Notes under the pieces: generated by a model | Database searches by the model: none | Told to the model about the DNA's origin: nothing | Seen by the model: the letters and a program-made list of their open reading frames with translations, nothing else | Source of the DNA: an uncultured Clostridium sp. | GTDB lineage: Bacteria > Bacillota > Clostridia > Peptostreptococcales > Peptostreptococcaceae | Assembly: GCA_900557165.1 (NCBI GenBank) | Contig: USRS01000016.1 | Coordinates: forward strand, 1 to 31,907 | Length of the DNA stretch: 31,907 nt | Direction: 5' to 3' | Translations under genes and position numbers: made by a program | In this document: positions 8,552 to 18,023 of the stretch, piece after piece | Layout: each line of letters starts with the position of its first letter | Position numbering within the stretch: position 1 is the first letter of the stretch

Positions 8552-9253
8552 CTACCCCCTATATATTTCCTTGTTTTTTAAAGTTTTAGGTAAAAAGCTT
8601 TCAATAACTATTCTGTCTTTGCTCACAAAGGCTATCTCAGGAATGATTTTTTTATCATCCTTTGGCTCATCATCCTCTGGAGCCTCTGCAATGTTATTGG
8701 CTATTTGTAATATTTTCGGACATAAACTATTTGCTATAACGTAAGCCCAGCTGTTACCCTTGGCTCCTGCATGAACAAACCCTCGCACTTCACCCATTAC
8801 TATAATATTTCCATTAGCAACTACTCTAGCTCCAGAATTCAGATTACCCATAATTACGACATTTCTAGTGGAACTTACTTGTGAACCTGGGTTCATATCA
8901 CTCATTACTACAACATCTCCATCAAAGACTATATTTTCCCCAGACCTCATAGTATCCACATATTTTGTCTCAAAATTATTAATATACGTTTCTTTATCTT
9001 CTTCAACAAATTCTATATCAAATTTTGATGTAATTGAATCCTTTAACATAATAATTTGAATGTCATTAAGATAATCACAATTTATTTGATATATTTTAGC
9101 TCCATTAAAAAAGCCAACATGTTCTTCTAATCTATCTATTATACTTTCTCTAACTTGTTCAAAGGGGGCAACCTTTTTTACATTTATAATTAGCCCTTTT
9201 TTATTTCCTTTAAACTCTATAAGTTCTTCTGTGGAATATTTCCTAAAAGACAT
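8552..9253 (-). CDS. minC: MinC, septum formation inhibitor
   Basis: A 233-aa MinC. The N-terminal domain (about 1-105) is the FtsZ-antagonising part. The C-terminal beta-helix domain (about 110-200) has the repetitive pattern NIVFDGDVVVMSDMNPGSQV, RNVVIMGNLNSGARVVANGN, IIVMGEVRGFVHAGA, which binds MinD. The last ~30 residues are acidic and basic tail sequence. GGAGG precedes the ATG. It is first of the minCDE genes and lies 62 bp after PBP2, so it could be transcribed with the mre-PBP2 genes. Confidence 0.94.
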   Translation of the reverse strand: MSFRKYSTEELIEFKGNKKGLIINVKKVAPFEQVRESIIDRLEEHVGFFNGAKIYQINCDYLNDIQIIMLKDSITSKFDIEFVEEDKETYINNFETKYVDTMRSGENIVFDGDVVVMSDMNPGSQVSSTRNVVIMGNLNSGARVVANGNIIVMGEVRGFVHAGAKGNSWAYVIANSLCPKILQIANNIAEAPEDDEPKDDKKIIPEIAFVSKDRIVIESFLPKTLKNKEIYRG

Positions 9254-9315
9254 AACAACCTCCAGAGTGATATTAATTTATTTACTATATTCTTCATAAA
9301 TATCTTAATCACCTT

Positions 9316-12300
9316 TTATTTTTTCAATTGTGTCGAAAAATTTATACTATCTTCTTGCGAGTTATCGTCTTTCTCTTCATCAGTCTTATTAGCTGTACTA
9401 TTAGAAGATTTGCTATTTAACCCCATATATTGTCCTATTATATCTTTCATTGGTAAAAGAGCATAGGTACTTGTATTACCTTGTGGTATCATAACACATA
9501 TTGCAATTTCTGGATTATCAGCCGGTGCAAACGAAACTGCCCAAGCAAAGTCACCATACGTTTCTTTAAATTTATCTATATCATCGTCTGTAATCTTATG
9601 ATTAAGTTCTTTTATTGCTTTTCTTAAATAAGCAGCATTTATTCTATCTGTTTCAGCTAGTTTTTCAGATACACCTTCTTCTAATTGTTTTTTTAATTCT
9701 TCTTTAGTTTCTTCATCTGTATCTTTACTAGCAATTTGTTCTTTTATTTCTTCAATTTTAGCTTTTGTTAATTCTTCTTCTCTTTCAGCTCTCAATTTAT
9801 AATATACTTGTAGTACTTCAGCTTTATTTACATTATATGCTGATAAATGACTCATTAAATAGTCATATTCATTATCTGTTGGAATTTTTGTACTCTTTTG
9901 TGCTGTACCTGTCTTAGCTGCAATTGATACACCAAGATCACCAAGTACCTTCTTACCAGTACCTTCTGTTACAACTCGTTTCATTCCTTTTATTAATTCT
10001 TTTAGATTATCACTATTTTTAAAATCAATTTTTTCTGATTTAGGTTCTTTAACATCAACTTCACTATAATCAGAAGAAATAGATTTTTGTACAACATAAA
10101 GCTGATTTAAAGTTCCTCCATTTGCTATGGCAGATATATATCTAACTACCTGAGCTGGAGTATAAGCATTTTCCCCTTGTCCTATTGCCAAGTTAAATGC
10201 ATCTGATACTGTCCATTTAGCGAAGTTTAAGTAAGTATACACAATTTGGTCAGCTAAAGTTTCTAAATCATCTTCTTTTACTTTTAATTTTTCTAATCTT
10301 GATAAAACTTCTGCTTTAGTTGGTGTATTTTCTTCATCACACCAATTTGCTATTTTTTCAATTCTTTTTGAAAACTCTTCAGGATTTTTATCCTTTGTTA
10401 TATCTGTAAAGCTATTTTTAGCAACTTTATTTAAATATGTTTTAAGCATTGTTTTTGTTGAATCTATTTTTGCCTCTTCACTAGGTACCTTACCTTTTGA
10501 TTCTCCACCAACACCTAAGTCTTCATATAAACCTGTATAATCATCTAAACCAAATAGTTTAGCATATTCCATAACTTGCTCAGGTCCAATTTTAGCATTT
10601 GGATCAGCTCCACCTACTCTATTTTCTCCTGTACCAATTGTATAGAAATAAATATTACAAGACTCTTGTATTGCTTTATAAAGGTTTGTTATACCATGGT
10701 TAGATCTACTTTTATTCCAAACGGCATCACCATAAGATTTTTTACCCATCCAAATAACTCCTGGGTCATTTATACTATATTCTGGATTTAATCCGTGTTC
10801 TAGCGCTGCCATACCTGTAATCATTTTAAATGTTGAACCAGGTTGGAATACACCTTGTGTAACCAAATTTAAAAGTGGTGATGGCGCTAGTAAATCATTA
10901 GTATTTTTAGGCTGCAATGCTTGATAATCATCATATGATATACCAGTTACAAATAAGTTAGGATCATAAGATGGATAAGATGCAGAAGCTAAAACTTCTC
11001 CACTATTTACATCTACAACTATGGCTGCTCCTGATTTTGCATTTTTAGCTCCTCCAGATACAGCTACATTTCCATAGGCACTTTCATAAACACCACCCTC
11101 ACGAGCTGCTTTTATAGCTCTCTCTAAGGCACTTTCCGTAACTTCTTGTAAATCTTTATCTAAAGTAAGATAAACAGTATCACCTGATACAGGTTCTACA
11201 ACTTCCAATTTATCTGTTATATTCCCAACAGCATCTACTTTAACTTTTTGGTAACCATCTGTTCCATGAAGTTTGCTTTCTTGGGATTTTTCAACTCCAG
11301 AAAGTCCTACCATATCATTTTTTGAATATTTTATTTCTTCATTATTTAAGTATTGTGACTCACTTGCTGAGGGTATTTTACCTATATACCCTAGTATATG
11401 AGCTGCTAGAGTTTTATTTGGATATGTTCTAACAGGTTCATTAGATATACTAACTCCTGGTAACTCTAATGCATACTCTTCTACTTGTGCAATAGTTGCT
11501 TCACTAATATCTGAAGCTATAGTAACTGGTTGATATTTTGTATATCCTTGAGATTTTATCAAATCTCTAACTATAAGAATTTTTCTAGATTCTGCATCAC
11601 TTAAGTTTGAATCAATTAAATAGTAATCTCTTACAGCTTTAAATGCTATCTCAGCTGTAATATTAGTAGTTTTTTTATTATTTTCTTTAAGCCATTTTTC
11701 GACTCTATATTTTTCAAGCCAGTCATTTTTTTCTCTTTCTTCTGTAAAAGTCCACTTTGATACAAGTATTGGTGGATAATATCCTGCTGCATTTACTTTT
11801 TTCTGTAAATCTGTAGCTTTTAATTCCCTATCACTTTCAGATAACTTACCATCTTCTATTAGTCTATCTACTATATAATAAAATGTTTCTTTAGCATTTA
11901 AATCTTGAGGAATATCATTATTATCCTTATACTGTTTTATATTTTCATCATAAGTAAAATAATACTTACCATTTTTTATTACTATAGGAAATTCATCTAT
12001 ATATTTTTCATTATTTGCTTCTAATAAATTCATTATTTTTAAACTTGTATCATTGGCTTGGCTCTTATCTTTAGTTGTATCATTTTTTGTAAATTCATTT
12101 ATAGATATTTGAACTGTAAATTGATTTTCATTTCCTGCTAAAAGTCTTCCATATCTATCTCTAATTTCTCCTCTAGCTGCCTTTATAGTAACTTCTTTAT
12201 ATGTTTTATTATCAGCTAGATTGGCATAATAATCATATTTAACTACATTCATATATAGTATTTTTACTATTATAGCTACAAAGGCAAAAAGAAATACATT

Positions 12301-12342
12301 TTTTATTATCTTACATCTATCATTAATTTTCTTTTCATCCAT
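9316..12342 (-). CDS. mrdA: Class B penicillin-binding protein 2 (elongasome transpeptidase), with large insertions
   Basis: A 1008-aa class B PBP with an N-terminal membrane anchor (about residues 11-31) and a dimerisation/pedestal domain. The transpeptidase domain has all three catalytic motifs: S503-T-F-K506, S561-C-N563 and K810-T-G. It cross-links peptidoglycan for side-wall growth, most likely partnering RodA and MreBCD. It is much longer than typical PBP2 (about 630-720 aa). About 100 extra residues lie between the SCN and GQG (about 721) motifs. About 90 extra residues, highly charged and coiled-coil-like, lie between KTG and the AWAVSFAPADNPEIA strand (W934). The C-terminal tail is Ser/Asp/Glu rich. 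It lies 11 bp after mreD. I recall that long PBP2 proteins of C. difficile have been described as zinc-binding; that is not visible here. Confidence 0.93.
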   Translation of the reverse strand: MDEKKINDRCKIIKNVFLFAFVAIIVKILYMNVVKYDYYANLADNKTYKEVTIKAARGEIRDRYGRLLAGNENQFTVQISINEFTKNDTTKDKSQANDTSLKIMNLLEANNEKYIDEFPIVIKNGKYYFTYDENIKQYKDNNDIPQDLNAKETFYYIVDRLIEDGKLSESDRELKATDLQKKVNAAGYYPPILVSKWTFTEEREKNDWLEKYRVEKWLKENNKKTTNITAEIAFKAVRDYYLIDSNLSDAESRKILIVRDLIKSQGYTKYQPVTIASDISEATIAQVEEYALELPGVSISNEPVRTYPNKTLAAHILGYIGKIPSASESQYLNNEEIKYSKNDMVGLSGVEKSQESKLHGTDGYQKVKVDAVGNITDKLEVVEPVSGDTVYLTLDKDLQEVTESALERAIKAAREGGVYESAYGNVAVSGGAKNAKSGAAIVVDVNSGEVLASASYPSYDPNLFVTGISYDDYQALQPKNTNDLLAPSPLLNLVTQGVFQPGSTFKMITGMAALEHGLNPEYSINDPGVIWMGKKSYGDAVWNKSRSNHGITNLYKAIQESCNIYFYTIGTGENRVGGADPNAKIGPEQVMEYAKLFGLDDYTGLYEDLGVGGESKGKVPSEEAKIDSTKTMLKTYLNKVAKNSFTDITKDKNPEEFSKRIEKIANWCDEENTPTKAEVLSRLEKLKVKEDDLETLADQIVYTYLNFAKWTVSDAFNLAIGQGENAYTPAQVVRYISAIANGGTLNQLYVVQKSISSDYSEVDVKEPKSEKIDFKNSDNLKELIKGMKRVVTEGTGKKVLGDLGVSIAAKTGTAQKSTKIPTDNEYDYLMSHLSAYNVNKAEVLQVYYKLRAEREEELTKAKIEEIKEQIASKDTDEETKEELKKQLEEGVSEKLAETDRINAAYLRKAIKELNHKITDDDIDKFKETYGDFAWAVSFAPADNPEIAICVMIPQGNTSTYALLPMKDIIGQYMGLNSKSSNSTANKTDEEKDDNSQEDSINFSTQLKK

Positions 12343-12353
12343 TAAATCACCAA

Positions 12354-12842
12354 CTAATCTTCTTTAAGTTTTAAAATTGATTTATCAAATACCTTATACA
12401 ATAATAAGGCCATGATGCTATTTAAAATTGGTAATATTACTATACCTTTAATTATTAATTTTGCCATAGTAAAACTACTAAAAACAACCATAGATGATAA
12501 TATATTAATCAATGAACTAAATATAGTTGTGGCTAAAATCAAAGTAAATATAGTAACTTTACTTTCTTTATATATTTTTTTTCTTGAATAACTAACTATA
12601 TAACATATTAAGAAGTAAATTAATGCATTTATTCCAAATATTCCTCCCACAGTTATATCTTTTATTATACCTATTATAGCGCCTATAATGCTAATTTCTA
12701 GCTCATCCATATATAAAGATATAATTGTAAGGAATATTAAAATAAAATCAACAGTTACCCCCAATATACTCATGTAATTAGTGATACTATTTTCTAATAT
12801 CAGTATAGCTATTCCAAATAGACAAAGGTAAACTTTTTTCAT
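12354..12842 (-). CDS. mreD: MreD, rod-shape determining membrane protein
   Basis: A 162-aa hydrophobic protein with about five transmembrane segments, starting MKKVYLCLFGIAILILENSI. It lies between mreC and the PBP gene, the canonical place for MreD. Sequence conservation is low in this family, so the call depends on size, topology and position. It bridges MreC to the membrane part of the elongasome. The ATG is preceded by AAAGGGGATAATC, and the gene begins 15 bp after the mreC stop. Confidence 0.88.
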   Translation of the reverse strand: MKKVYLCLFGIAILILENSITNYMSILGVTVDFILIFLTIISLYMDELEISIIGAIIGIIKDITVGGIFGINALIYFLICYIVSYSRKKIYKESKVTIFTLILATTIFSSLINILSSMVVFSSFTMAKLIIKGIVILPILNSIMALLLYKVFDKSILKLKED

Positions 12843-12857
12843 TGTTGATTATCCCCT

Positions 12858-13742
12858 TTAGTTTATATTTCGTGGTTCAACGACGACAACATCGTCTATA
12901 TTTTTGAAATCAACATTTGGTTTTACTATTACATATTTTAATGAATTATTTTTATCTTCTACTACTTTTTCCACCTTACCTATGACTATCCCCTCTGGGA
13001 ATAAACCAAGTCCTGATGTAGTAACTACATCTCCTGGTAATACATTATAGTTTAAATCAAACATATATCCTTGTAGTAATCCACTATTTCTATAGTCTGC
13101 TTCATCATCTATGTTTTCACCATATGTTATAATACCCTTAAACTCTGAATTCTTTGCCAATTTAAAACTTACTGATGATTTTGTATCTAATAAAGATACT
13201 ACCTTGCAATAATTATTTGACACTTCATATACTACGCCAACTAATCCCTTGCCATTCATTACTAAACTGTCTTTTTTGACACCATCTTTGCTACCAGCAG
13301 ATACAACAAAAGTTGTGTACCAGTTTCCGTCATTTTTGCTAACTACTTTAGCAGATAATGTTTTGGCTACATATTTTTCATCTACAAAGTTTAAAGCTGA
13401 TTTTAAACTTTCTAAAGATTGAGTATCATCTAATTTATTTTGTAAGTCTATAACTTCTTGTTGTAGTTTATTATTTTCTTCTTCCAACGCTTCTGCTTTT
13501 TTAGCATTTTTATGGAAGTTTATTATATTTTCAAATCCGCCTTTTACAAAGTTAAATCCACTATTAATTGTACTTGATATGGTTGAAATTGAATTCATCC
13601 CCATATTAGCTCCAATTGGGTTAGAACCCTTATTGCTACCTATCGAGATACCTACAATTCCAATTAAAGTGATAGCAACTACACCTGTTGCTATCACTTT
13701 AAAATTAACCTTTTTTTTGTTTTTATTATTTTCAAACTTCAA
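12858..13742 (-). CDS. mreC: MreC, rod-shape determining protein
   Basis: A MreC of about 294 aa. It has a short basic cytoplasmic start, one transmembrane helix (about residues 15-36), a coiled coil (about 75-110, KKAEALEEENNKLQQEVIDL) and the paired beta-domains with KDGVKKDSLVMNGKGLVGVV and LPGDVVTTSGLGLFPEGIVIGKV. It scaffolds PBP2 and RodA outside the membrane. The longest frame starts with GTG at 13751, but there is no room for a ribosome-binding site there. The TTG at 13742 lies 6 nt after TAGGTG and gives the usual MKFENNK-like start, so it was chosen. The choice is not certain. Confidence 0.92.
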   Translation of the reverse strand: MKFENNKNKKKVNFKVIATGVVAITLIGIVGISIGSNKGSNPIGANMGMNSISTISSTINSGFNFVKGGFENIINFHKNAKKAEALEEENNKLQQEVIDLQNKLDDTQSLESLKSALNFVDEKYVAKTLSAKVVSKNDGNWYTTFVVSAGSKDGVKKDSLVMNGKGLVGVVYEVSNNYCKVVSLLDTKSSVSFKLAKNSEFKGIITYGENIDDEADYRNSGLLQGYMFDLNYNVLPGDVVTTSGLGLFPEGIVIGKVEKVVEDKNNSLKYVIVKPNVDFKNIDDVVVVEPRNIN

Positions 13743-13759
13743 GGTCAGCACCTACTTTT

Positions 13760-14827
13760 TTACTTTCTATTATTCATCATTAATACTTTTTCAAATATTT
13801 CTTGATCTTCAACTGATTTACCAGTACCTATAGCAACACAATCTAATGGATTTTCAGCTATTTTTACAGGCATTCCAGTTTCTTCTTTAACTAATTTGTC
13901 AAGTCCTTTAAGTAAAGCTCCCCCTCCAGTTAACATTATTCCGTTTTCCATAATGTCTGAAGCTAATTCTGGTGGAGTTTTTTCTAATGTAGATTTTATT
14001 CCATCTACTATAGAGTTAACAGGGTCTCTAAGTGCATCTCTTACTTCTGATGAAGATATTTGCATAGTTTTTGGAAGTCCAGATATTAAATCTCTACCTC
14101 TTATTTCCATTTCAATTTCATCACCTTCTTTGTAAGCAGAACCTATTTTGATTTTTACATCTTCAGCAGTTCTCTCACCTATCATTAAGCTATATTCTTT
14201 TTTAACATAATTAACTATAGCTTCATCTAATTCGTCTCCACCAAGTCTTATTGATTTAGCAGTAACTATACCACCTAGTGATATTATAGCTATTTCAGAA
14301 GTACCACCACCGATATCTACTACCATATTTCCTTCTGGCTCTTCTATTCTAAGTCCAGCTCCTATTGCAGCTGCCATTGGCTCTTCTATTAAGAAAGCAT
14401 CTTTTGCTCCTGCATTTCTAGCAGCTTCTTCTATTGCTCTTTTTTCAACTTCTGTTACACCAAAAGGTACACATATTGCTATTCTTGGAGAAACAACACC
14501 TTTTTTAGCTGCAGCTTTTTGTATAAAGTAGCTTAACATTGATTGAGTTATATCGAAATCTGCTATAACACCATCTTTCATCGGTCTTATTGCTACTATG
14601 TTTCCTGGCGTTCTACCTATCATTCTCTTAGCTTCTTCACCAACTGCTAAAACATCCTTGCTATCATCTCTTATAGCAACAACAGATGGTTCTCTAACAA
14701 CTATTCCTTGTCCTTTTATATAAACTAATGTATTTGCAGTACCTAAGTCGATACCCATATCTTTAGTCATTTTTCCAAATCCAAATAAAGATTTAAAACC
14801 TTTTTTTTCTTTCTTTTCCTTAGCCAT
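13760..14827 (-). CDS. mreB: MreB, actin-like rod-shape protein
   Basis: A 355-aa actin-fold ATPase. Its motifs are [16 protein letters not shown] (phosphate 1), [28 protein letters not shown] (connect/phosphate 2) and [16 protein letters not shown] (adenosine). The basic N-terminal extension, [20 protein letters not shown], is amphipathic and probably helps it reach the membrane. It forms membrane-bound filaments that orient side-wall synthesis. It heads the mreBCD set, 29 bp after radC. Confidence 0.96.
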   Translation of the reverse strand: MAKEKKEKKGFKSLFGFGKMTKDMGIDLGTANTLVYIKGQGIVVREPSVVAIRDDSKDVLAVGEEAKRMIGRTPGNIVAIRPMKDGVIADFDITQSMLSYFIQKAAAKKGVVSPRIAICVPFGVTEVEKRAIEEAARNAGAKDAFLIEEPMAAAIGAGLRIEEPEGNMVVDIGGGTSEIAIISLGGIVTAKSIRLGGDELDEAIVNYVKKEYSLMIGERTAEDVKIKIGSAYKEGDEIEMEIRGRDLISGLPKTMQISSSEVRDALRDPVNSIVDGIKSTLEKTPPELASDIMENGIMLTGGGALLKGLDKLVKEETGMPVKIAENPLDCVAIGTGKSVEDQEIFEKVLMMNNRK

Positions 14828-14856
14828 TTTTATGCACCTTCCTTACTTTATTCTTA

Positions 14857-15561
14857 TTAAATTAACATATTCTCTTTAAAACTGAAATAAACTCCGTCCC
14901 CTATAATTATATGGTCAATAACCTCTATTCCTATCAATTCACCACATTCTTTTAACCTATTTGTTATGTTTTTATCTTCTTTTGATGGTTCAGCATGTCC
15001 AGAAGGATGATTATGTAATAAAATTATTTTATTACTACTTCTTCTTATGGCCTCTCTAAAAACTTCTCTAGGATGAACTAATGATGAATTTAATGTTCCT
15101 ATAGAAATGTCTATATCTGTTATTATTTCATTTTTAGTATTTAAAAGAACTACCTTAAAAATTTCTTTATATTGATATCTTAAACTCTCCATATAATACT
15201 TATATATATCCCAAGGATTTTTGATTTTATATTTTTCTGGTTTGAATGACGCTATTCTTTTACTGAGTTCTAGTGCAGCTTTAATTTGAACTGCTTTTGT
15301 TTCACCTATACCATTAATACTTTTAAGTTCCTCAATAGTTAGGTCTTGTAAATATCTGATATTATCAGCTTTCTTAATTATAGCTTGTCCCAATTGAATT
15401 GCATTTAACTTTTGAGTTCCACTTCTAATGATAATTGCTAATAACTCCGCATCAGATAAACTATCAGGCCCATTTAAAATCATTTTTTCTCTTGGTCTTT
15501 CCTCTAATGTCATATCTTGAATTGTCATCCATGAATTAGAAGATTTTTTCAGATAAATCAA
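14857..15561 (-). CDS. radC: RadC family JAMM/MPN-domain protein
   Basis: A RadC-like protein of up to 234 aa. A helix-hairpin-helix region (LTIEELKSINGIGETKAVQI) precedes the JAMM metal motif LLHNHPSGHAEPSKED. The family was once thought to act in DNA repair; its biochemical role is unresolved. The start is uncertain. The frame opens with a TTG at 15561 that overlaps the maf stop but sits directly against GGAGG. The conserved homology begins at the ATG at 15528 (MTIQDMTLEERPREK), which has no ribosome-binding site of its own. Translation coupled to maf is likely. Gene order maf-radC-mreBCD is common in clostridia and bacilli. Confidence 0.9.
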   Translation of the reverse strand: MIYLKKSSNSWMTIQDMTLEERPREKMILNGPDSLSDAELLAIIIRSGTQKLNAIQLGQAIIKKADNIRYLQDLTIEELKSINGIGETKAVQIKAALELSKRIASFKPEKYKIKNPWDIYKYYMESLRYQYKEIFKVVLLNTKNEIITDIDISIGTLNSSLVHPREVFREAIRRSSNKIILLHNHPSGHAEPSKEDKNITNRLKECGELIGIEVIDHIIIGDGVYFSFKENMLI

Positions 15562-16142
15562 CCTCCATAAAAAAGATTTATATCAAAGTGATCCTTTAAA
15601 CAGTCGCTTATTTTTGATATGGGAAGTCCTACTATATTAAAATAGTCACCTTGAATATTTTTTACTAATAATCCTCCATACCCTTGTATTCCATAAGCTC
15701 CAGCTTTATCTAAAGACTCCTTTGTTTGTATATAATCTTTAATTGTTGCTTCAGATAATTCTTTAAACGTTACTTGACTAATCTGGCAGTCAACTATTTT
15801 TTTGTTTAAACTTAAATTTATCAAAGCGAAACCAGTAATTACATAATGAGTTTTTCCAGATAGTAGCTTAATCATATTATATGCCTCAGTTTCATCCTTT
15901 GGCTTTCCTAAGATTTTATCATCAATAACAACTACAGTATCTGCACCTATCACTAGTGCATCTTCGTTGTTTTTTGCCACATCTAATGCTTTTTCATATG
16001 CAAGTCTTTTAACTGTATCTTTTGGTGATTCATTTAATTTAATTGTCTCATCAATTTGACTTTCTTTGATGGAAAATCTCACCTTAGTATTTTCTAAGAT
16101 TTCTCTTCTCCTAGGTGATTTCGATGCTAATATTATCCTCAC
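15558..16142 (-). CDS. maf: Maf family nucleoside-triphosphate pyrophosphatase
   Basis: A 194-aa Maf protein with ILASKSPRRREIL at the N terminus, GADTVVVIDDKILGKPKDETEA, LLSGKTHYVITG and the C-terminal GLPISKI. Maf proteins hydrolyse modified or non-canonical pyrimidine triphosphates to the monophosphate and influence septum formation. The start is GTG at 16142, preceded by AGGTAGGTGA. It is the first gene of the maf-radC-mre-PBP2-min run and overlaps radC by a few bases. Confidence 0.94.
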   Translation of the reverse strand: MRIILASKSPRRREILENTKVRFSIKESQIDETIKLNESPKDTVKRLAYEKALDVAKNNEDALVIGADTVVVIDDKILGKPKDETEAYNMIKLLSGKTHYVITGFALINLSLNKKIVDCQISQVTFKELSEATIKDYIQTKESLDKAGAYGIQGYGGLLVKNIQGDYFNIVGLPISKISDCLKDHFDINLFYGG

Positions 16143-16188
16143 TCTCTCACCTACCTTGTACTATAATTTTGTACTAATTAAGTTTATC

Positions 16189-16194
16189 ATTATA
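16189..16194 (-). promoter_or_regulatory. Possible -10 box upstream of maf
   Basis: TATAAT on the minus strand, 47 bp before the maf GTG. The best -35 candidates are TTAACA (15-bp spacer) or TCGACA (21-bp spacer), neither ideal. This is the only reasonable promoter upstream of the cell-shape gene run. Confidence 0.4.
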
Positions 16195-16319
16195 TTGTAA
16201 AAATTTCAATGTTAATGTCGAGTCTTTTCATTACATAATTGTTATATTTATGATAATTAACTTTTGAAAACTTTTTGGTTTATCTAATTTATTTTTAAAT
16301 AAAAAATTTGAATTCTGTC

Positions 16320-16357
16320 TAAAAAATAAAGGTATGGATTATTTCCATACCTTTATT
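16320..16357 (-). terminator. Intrinsic terminator of the rnf operon
   Basis: On the minus strand AATAAAGGTATGGA pairs with TCCATACCTTTATT around a 5-nt loop (arms 16344-16357 and 16325-16338) and runs into TTTTTT. It lies about 50 bp after the rnfB stop codon. Confidence 0.85.
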
Positions 16358-16405
16358 CTAACCACATTTAAAATAATTTTAACATATATTTTTAAACACT
16401 ATAAT

Positions 16406-17401
16406 TTAGTTTGTTACTTTAGATTTTTCATCAACTAAACTCATAGCATCTTTTTTACATTTTGGTAAACAAAGATGGCATCCTTTGCATTTATCTTCAT
16501 TAACCTTATGTGGTTGTTTCTTTTCTCCTTCTATAGCTCCAAATTTACATTGTCTAGCACATGCTGTGCATCCTATACATTTATCTTCGTCTATAGTAAC
16601 TTTTCTTCTATCACTAATATCTCCTGCTATTACTTTAGTAGGGCATTTTTCAACACATACTTTACATCCTATACATTTTTGGTGATCTACTACAGCTAAC
16701 TTATTATCTAGTGTTATAGCCTCTACTGGACAAACTTTAGTACATGCACCACATCCTATACATCCAGCTAAGCAATTAGCTTTAACTGATTTACCAAACT
16801 CATGACTATTACATTTTACAAATACTTCTTGGCTAGCTGCTTTTTCAACTATTAAACCTTTTGGACATGCTTCTCTACATTTTCCACAGTTTACACATTT
16901 TTCTTCCTCTACTACAGCTACTCCATCTACCACATGTATAGCATCAAATTTACATACTGATACACAAGTACCAAAACCTAAACATCCCGCTGAACATCCT
17001 TTTGCTCCTCCAATTAAAGCTGCAGCTGATCTACAATCTTTAAGACCTTGATGTTCATATTTGTCTTTTGCTTTATCACAAGTACCGCTACATTTTACTG
17101 CAGCTACCATTTTTTCTCCACTAGCAGCTTCTACACCCATAATCTGAGCAACTTTAGCTGCTACTGCAGCTCCACCAACTGGACATCCATTAACGGGTGC
17201 TTTTCCTGATGCTATTGCAGCTGCCATACCTCCACATCCTGGGAATCCACAGCCGCCACAGTTTGCTCCAGGAAGTACTGCAAGTATTTTTTCTTCTCTT
17301 TCATCTACTTCAACGGCAAATTTTTTAGATGCATATGCAAGTATTGCTCCGAACAATAGACCTAATCCACCTAAAAGTATAATTGCTTTTAATATACTCA
17401 C
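16406..17401 (-). CDS. rnfB: RnfB, iron-sulfur subunit of the ferredoxin:NAD oxidoreductase
   Basis: A 331-aa RnfB with an N-terminal membrane anchor (about residues 4-24) and the NCGGCGFPGCGG cluster motif. At least five CxxCxxCxxxC ferredoxin motifs follow: CVNCGKCREACP, CIGCGACTKVCP, CIGCKVCVEKCP, CIGCTACARQCK and CKGCHLCLPKCK. A further cysteine group lies at CSAGCLGFGTCVSVC. It is the long, multi-cluster clostridial/acetogen form and is thought to be where reduced ferredoxin delivers electrons to the complex. The start is GTG (17401) after AAAGGGGGGG. It is the last gene of rnfCDGEAB, 15 bp after rnfA. Confidence 0.96.
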   Translation of the reverse strand: MSILKAIILLGGLGLLFGAILAYASKKFAVEVDEREEKILAVLPGANCGGCGFPGCGGMAAAIASGKAPVNGCPVGGAAVAAKVAQIMGVEAASGEKMVAAVKCSGTCDKAKDKYEHQGLKDCRSAAALIGGAKGCSAGCLGFGTCVSVCKFDAIHVVDGVAVVEEEKCVNCGKCREACPKGLIVEKAASQEVFVKCNSHEFGKSVKANCLAGCIGCGACTKVCPVEAITLDNKLAVVDHQKCIGCKVCVEKCPTKVIAGDISDRRKVTIDEDKCIGCTACARQCKFGAIEGEKKQPHKVNEDKCKGCHLCLPKCKKDAMSLVDEKSKVTN

Positions 17402-17416
17402 AAAATCCCCCCCTTT

Positions 17417-18007
17417 TTATAATTTAATTAATCCTGTGAATCCTAAGAAGGCTATTGACATTAATGATGCTGCTATTAATGTTATAGGAAATCCTTGGAA
17501 TGCTTCAGGTATGTCTGCTAATTCTAATCTTTCTCTTATTCCTGCAAATAGTACTATTGCCAATGTAAAACCAATACCAGCACCTGCACCATTTATTAAT
17601 GTTGCTATTAAATTATAATTATTTTGTACGTTAACCAAGGCAATACCAAGTACTGCACAGTTAGTTGTTATAAGTGGTAAATAAACACCAAGTGCTTGAT
17701 ATAAAGATGGACTCATCTTTTTTATAACCATTTCAACAAACTGAACTATGGAAGCTATTACTAATATAAATGCTATTGTTTGTAGATATTCAGTATTAGT
17801 TGCAACTAATATTTTTTGTATAAAAAATGTAATTACAGACGCAAGTGCTAAAACGAAAGTAACCGCTACTCCCATCCCAACTGCTGTATCAACCTTCTTA
17901 GAAACCCCTAAAAATGGACATATACCTAAGAATTGAGATGTTATTACGTTGTTAACAAGTACAATACTTAGAAATAATAAAATATAATTTACTTCAGTAT
18001 AATGCAT
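17417..18007 (-). CDS. rnfA: RnfA, membrane subunit of the Rnf complex
   Basis: A 196-aa protein with about six transmembrane helices. It has the conserved motifs NNVITSQFLGICPFLGVSKK and ITTNCAVLGIALVN; the membrane cysteines (C30 and C116 here) are those thought to hold an intramembrane cluster together with RnfE. Homologous to NqrE. It is co-directional with rnfE (16-bp gap) and rnfB. Confidence 0.96.
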   Translation of the reverse strand: MHYTEVNYILLFLSIVLVNNVITSQFLGICPFLGVSKKVDTAVGMGVAVTFVLALASVITFFIQKILVATNTEYLQTIAFILVIASIVQFVEMVIKKMSPSLYQALGVYLPLITTNCAVLGIALVNVQNNYNLIATLINGAGAGIGFTLAIVLFAGIRERLELADIPEAFQGFPITLIAASLMSIAFLGFTGLIKL

Positions 18008-18023
18008 ATAATTTCCCCCCTAA

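Noticed and set aside
16475..16699. Overlapping plus-strand frames opposite rnfB
   Set aside because: Antisense to the cysteine-rich ferredoxin motifs; composition artefacts of repeated CxxC codons.
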